From positions 1 to 7,781 of the forward strand of contig CAYZEZ010000229.1 of the NCBI GenBank assembly GCA_964477295.1: 7,781 bases of DNA, in the 5' to 3' direction. Below the pieces are notes generated by a model. That model had not been told where the DNA came from. It made no database searches and saw nothing but the letters and a program-made list of their open reading frames with translations. Of this stretch, positions 6,394 through 7,781 are shown piece by piece. Origin of the DNA: CAYZEZ01 sp964477295 (GTDB taxonomy: Bacteria; Bacteroidota; Bacteroidia; Bacteroidales; SM23-62). Every line of letters starts with the position of its first letter. Positions within the stretch are counted from its first letter, which is position 1. The translations under genes were made by a program, and so were the position numbers.

Positions 6394-7781
6394 TTATTTG
6401 TCTTTCCTCTTAAACTCAAGTTCTGTAAAGTCAAAATCAGGATTCGGTATATCTATTTTCATTTCAGTAACCATCCCTTTATAATCTATGATAAACTGTA
6501 CAGTTCCTTCCGGTAAAGACGGAATTCCTCTTAGCCTGATGCGGAATATATCCTGGTGCCAATGAGTCAGGTCCCCTGTAAAGATTGGTGTGGGAAGAAA
6601 TTTTACCACTAATTTCCCATCCTCCAGTATCACCTCTGCATCACCATACATTTCACCTCCGTAGGTTCCTGTATATGAACTGAGTTCAAGAGATGCTTTG
6701 GATCCAATAATCTTCTTTTTCAATAACTCCTCTTCCTCTTTTGCCAGGTTTTCGAAGTGCTTTTTGAAATAATCATGGTACATATCGCTCCAGTTCAGCT
6801 TGTCCTCAACACCAAAAAACTCATCCAGTATATCAAAAGATAAGGCGGATGGTAAAGCGTTATTACTGTTAGTCAGGATCACAAATCCAAAGTTCTTTTC
6901 AGGCACCATGGTTACCTGGGAGATCATCCCATCAGCTCCCCCTCCATGGCTTATGATTTTACATCCATGATAATCCATTAAAGACCAGCCCAATCCATAT
7001 CCGGAGAAATGCTGGGAAGCACGAATACTCTGGATCCCCCTGCTTACATATTGTGGTGTATTCAAGGTCCGCATCTCCCAGATCTGACCTTCACTGATCA
7101 GTTCTTCATCATTCCATTTTCCCATATTCAGTTGCATCCTGATCCACTGTGCCATATCATGCACATTCGAGTTGATAGCCCCTGCCGGTCCCACATTATC
7201 CCAGTTCACATAGGGTATTTTTTGTGATTTACCAGTGACAGGATCAACAAAGTGAGGTTCTGCCACGTTATCCATTCCTTCAAGTTTTGAAATGGAGGTA
7301 TTTGTCCGGTCCATGCCTAACGGATTGAAAATCTTCTGATGCAGGAATTCGTCCCAACTAACCTTTGCAACTTTTGATACAATCTCTCCTGCAGTAATGA
7401 ACATGATATTTGAATAGCCAAAATCAGACCTGAAGCTGAATGCAGGTTCCAGATAGCGGGCCCTTCTGATTACCTCCTCCCTGGAATAGGTGGTCCCGTA
7501 CCATAAAAGATCGCCACTGAACGTTTCTAAGCCGCACCTGTGGCACAATAGGTCCCTGATCCTCATTTCCTGGGTAACGTAAGGATCATATAATTCAAAA
7601 TAGGGCAAATGATCGATCACCCTGTCATCCCACCAGAGTTTTCCATCATCCACTAGCATTGCCAGCGCTGCAGAAGTAAAGGCCTTTGTATTGGATGCAA
7701 TAGCAAACATGGTATGTTCATCAACCCTTCCCGGTTTGGTAACATCTGCAACACCAAATCCTTTTTCAAATATTATGGTAT
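6394..7781 (-). CDS. Beta-lactamase-fold serine hydrolase with C-terminal DUF3471-like domain, 5' partial
   Basis: The frame is open from the right window edge, giving 461 visible residues; the start codon and any signal peptide lie outside. The Met at 7710 is internal, because the preceding 23 codons read FEKGFGVAD-like sequence typical of the strand before the active-site helix. Counting from the first visible residue, SNTK (Ser29, Lys32) is the SxxK nucleophile motif, YSN (122-124) the second motif, and HGG (278-280) the third, so the class C/peptidase S12 catalytic set is complete. The S-to-Y spacing of 93 is normal. Residues about 340-355 are a Lys/Glu-rich helix, and 364-445 (SSYTGTYGGEMYGDAEV, LVVKF, VTEMKID) resemble DUF3471, a beta-barrel often appended to such hydrolases. 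Likely exported, acting on a D-amino-acid peptide, ester or cell-wall fragment; the substrate cannot be told. A resistance beta-lactamase is unlikely given the accessory domain. Confidence 0.9.
   Translation of the reverse strand, partial: TIIFEKGFGVADVTKPGRVDEHTMFAIASNTKAFTSAALAMLVDDGKLWWDDRVIDHLPYFELYDPYVTQEMRIRDLLCHRCGLETFSGDLLWYGTTYSREEVIRRARYLEPAFSFRSDFGYSNIMFITAGEIVSKVAKVSWDEFLHQKIFNPLGMDRTNTSISKLEGMDNVAEPHFVDPVTGKSQKIPYVNWDNVGPAGAINSNVHDMAQWIRMQLNMGKWNDEELISEGQIWEMRTLNTPQYVSRGIQSIRASQHFSGYGLGWSLMDYHGCKIISHGGGADGMISQVTMVPEKNFGFVILTNSNNALPSALSFDILDEFFGVEDKLNWSDMYHDYFKKHFENLAKEEEELLKKKIIGSKASLELSSYTGTYGGEMYGDAEVILEDGKLVVKFLPTPIFTGDLTHWHQDIFRIRLRGIPSLPEGTVQFIIDYKGMVTEMKIDIPNPDFDFTELEFKRKDK

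Noticed and set aside
1..7781. CRISPR arrays, tRNA or rRNA genes, insertion sequences, integrases, toxin-antitoxin or defence genes
   Set aside because: Searched by eye on both strands; no regularly spaced repeats, tRNA-like cloverleaf, transposase motif or defence-type domain was seen.

Overview
The window looks like a chromosomal segment from a Bacteroidota bacterium, probably an anaerobic or fermentative member of the Bacteroidales/Marinilabiliales type. The grounds are AT-rich intergenic DNA with TAnnTTTG-like -7 promoter boxes, poor Shine-Dalgarno sites, a Bacteroidota-style lipoprotein with acidic residues after the lipidated Cys, menaquinone (not ubiquinone) biology, a NagZ-like GH3/beta-lactamase-fold fusion typical of the phylum, and a DUF6485 protein. 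The assignment is inference; no rRNA or marker gene is present.

Layout, left to right. (1) 1-650, minus strand: N-terminal two thirds or so of a fused citrate lyase acyl-carrier (CitD) plus citryl-lyase beta (CitE) protein, cut by the window edge. (2) 651-765: divergent promoter region. (3) 766-1479, plus strand: UbiE/MenG methyltransferase, the last C-methylation step of menaquinone synthesis. (4) 1483-1514: a strong hairpin with A and T tracts on its two sides, placed to terminate both convergent transcripts. (5) 1532-2401, minus: a surface-type lipoprotein of unknown function with an Ig/PKD-like N-terminal module and a distinct C-terminal module. (6) 2402-2566: intergenic, with a candidate promoter for the lipoprotein and an AT-rich hairpin. 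(7) 2567-2980, minus: methylmalonyl-CoA epimerase. (8) 2991-6071, minus: a 1026-residue exported GH3 (NagZ-type) beta-N-acetylglucosaminidase fused to a serine hydrolase of the AmiE/YbbE beta-lactamase-like type. (9) 6072-6166: a candidate promoter and a weak terminator-like hairpin. (10) 6167-6382, minus: a 71-residue Cys-rich DUF6485 protein. (11) 6394-7781, minus: a second beta-lactamase-fold serine hydrolase with a C-terminal DUF3471-like domain, 5' end outside the window.

How the genes fit together. The minus-strand genes from 7781 to 2567 read as two short transcription units: serine hydrolase plus DUF6485 (11-nt gap), then GH3-hydrolase fusion plus epimerase (10-nt gap). The fusion most plausibly carries out two successive steps of peptidoglycan-fragment breakdown in the cell envelope: GlcNAc removal, then peptide cleavage from MurNAc. 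The epimerase (propionate/succinate branch), the citrate lyase subunit and the menaquinone methyltransferase fit a fermentative or anaerobically respiring central metabolism. I see no mobile element, CRISPR array, tRNA, rRNA or obvious defence system. The most interesting items are the two domain fusions, the insertion inside the hydrolase half of the large protein, the Cys-rich small protein, and the uncharacterised lipoprotein module.
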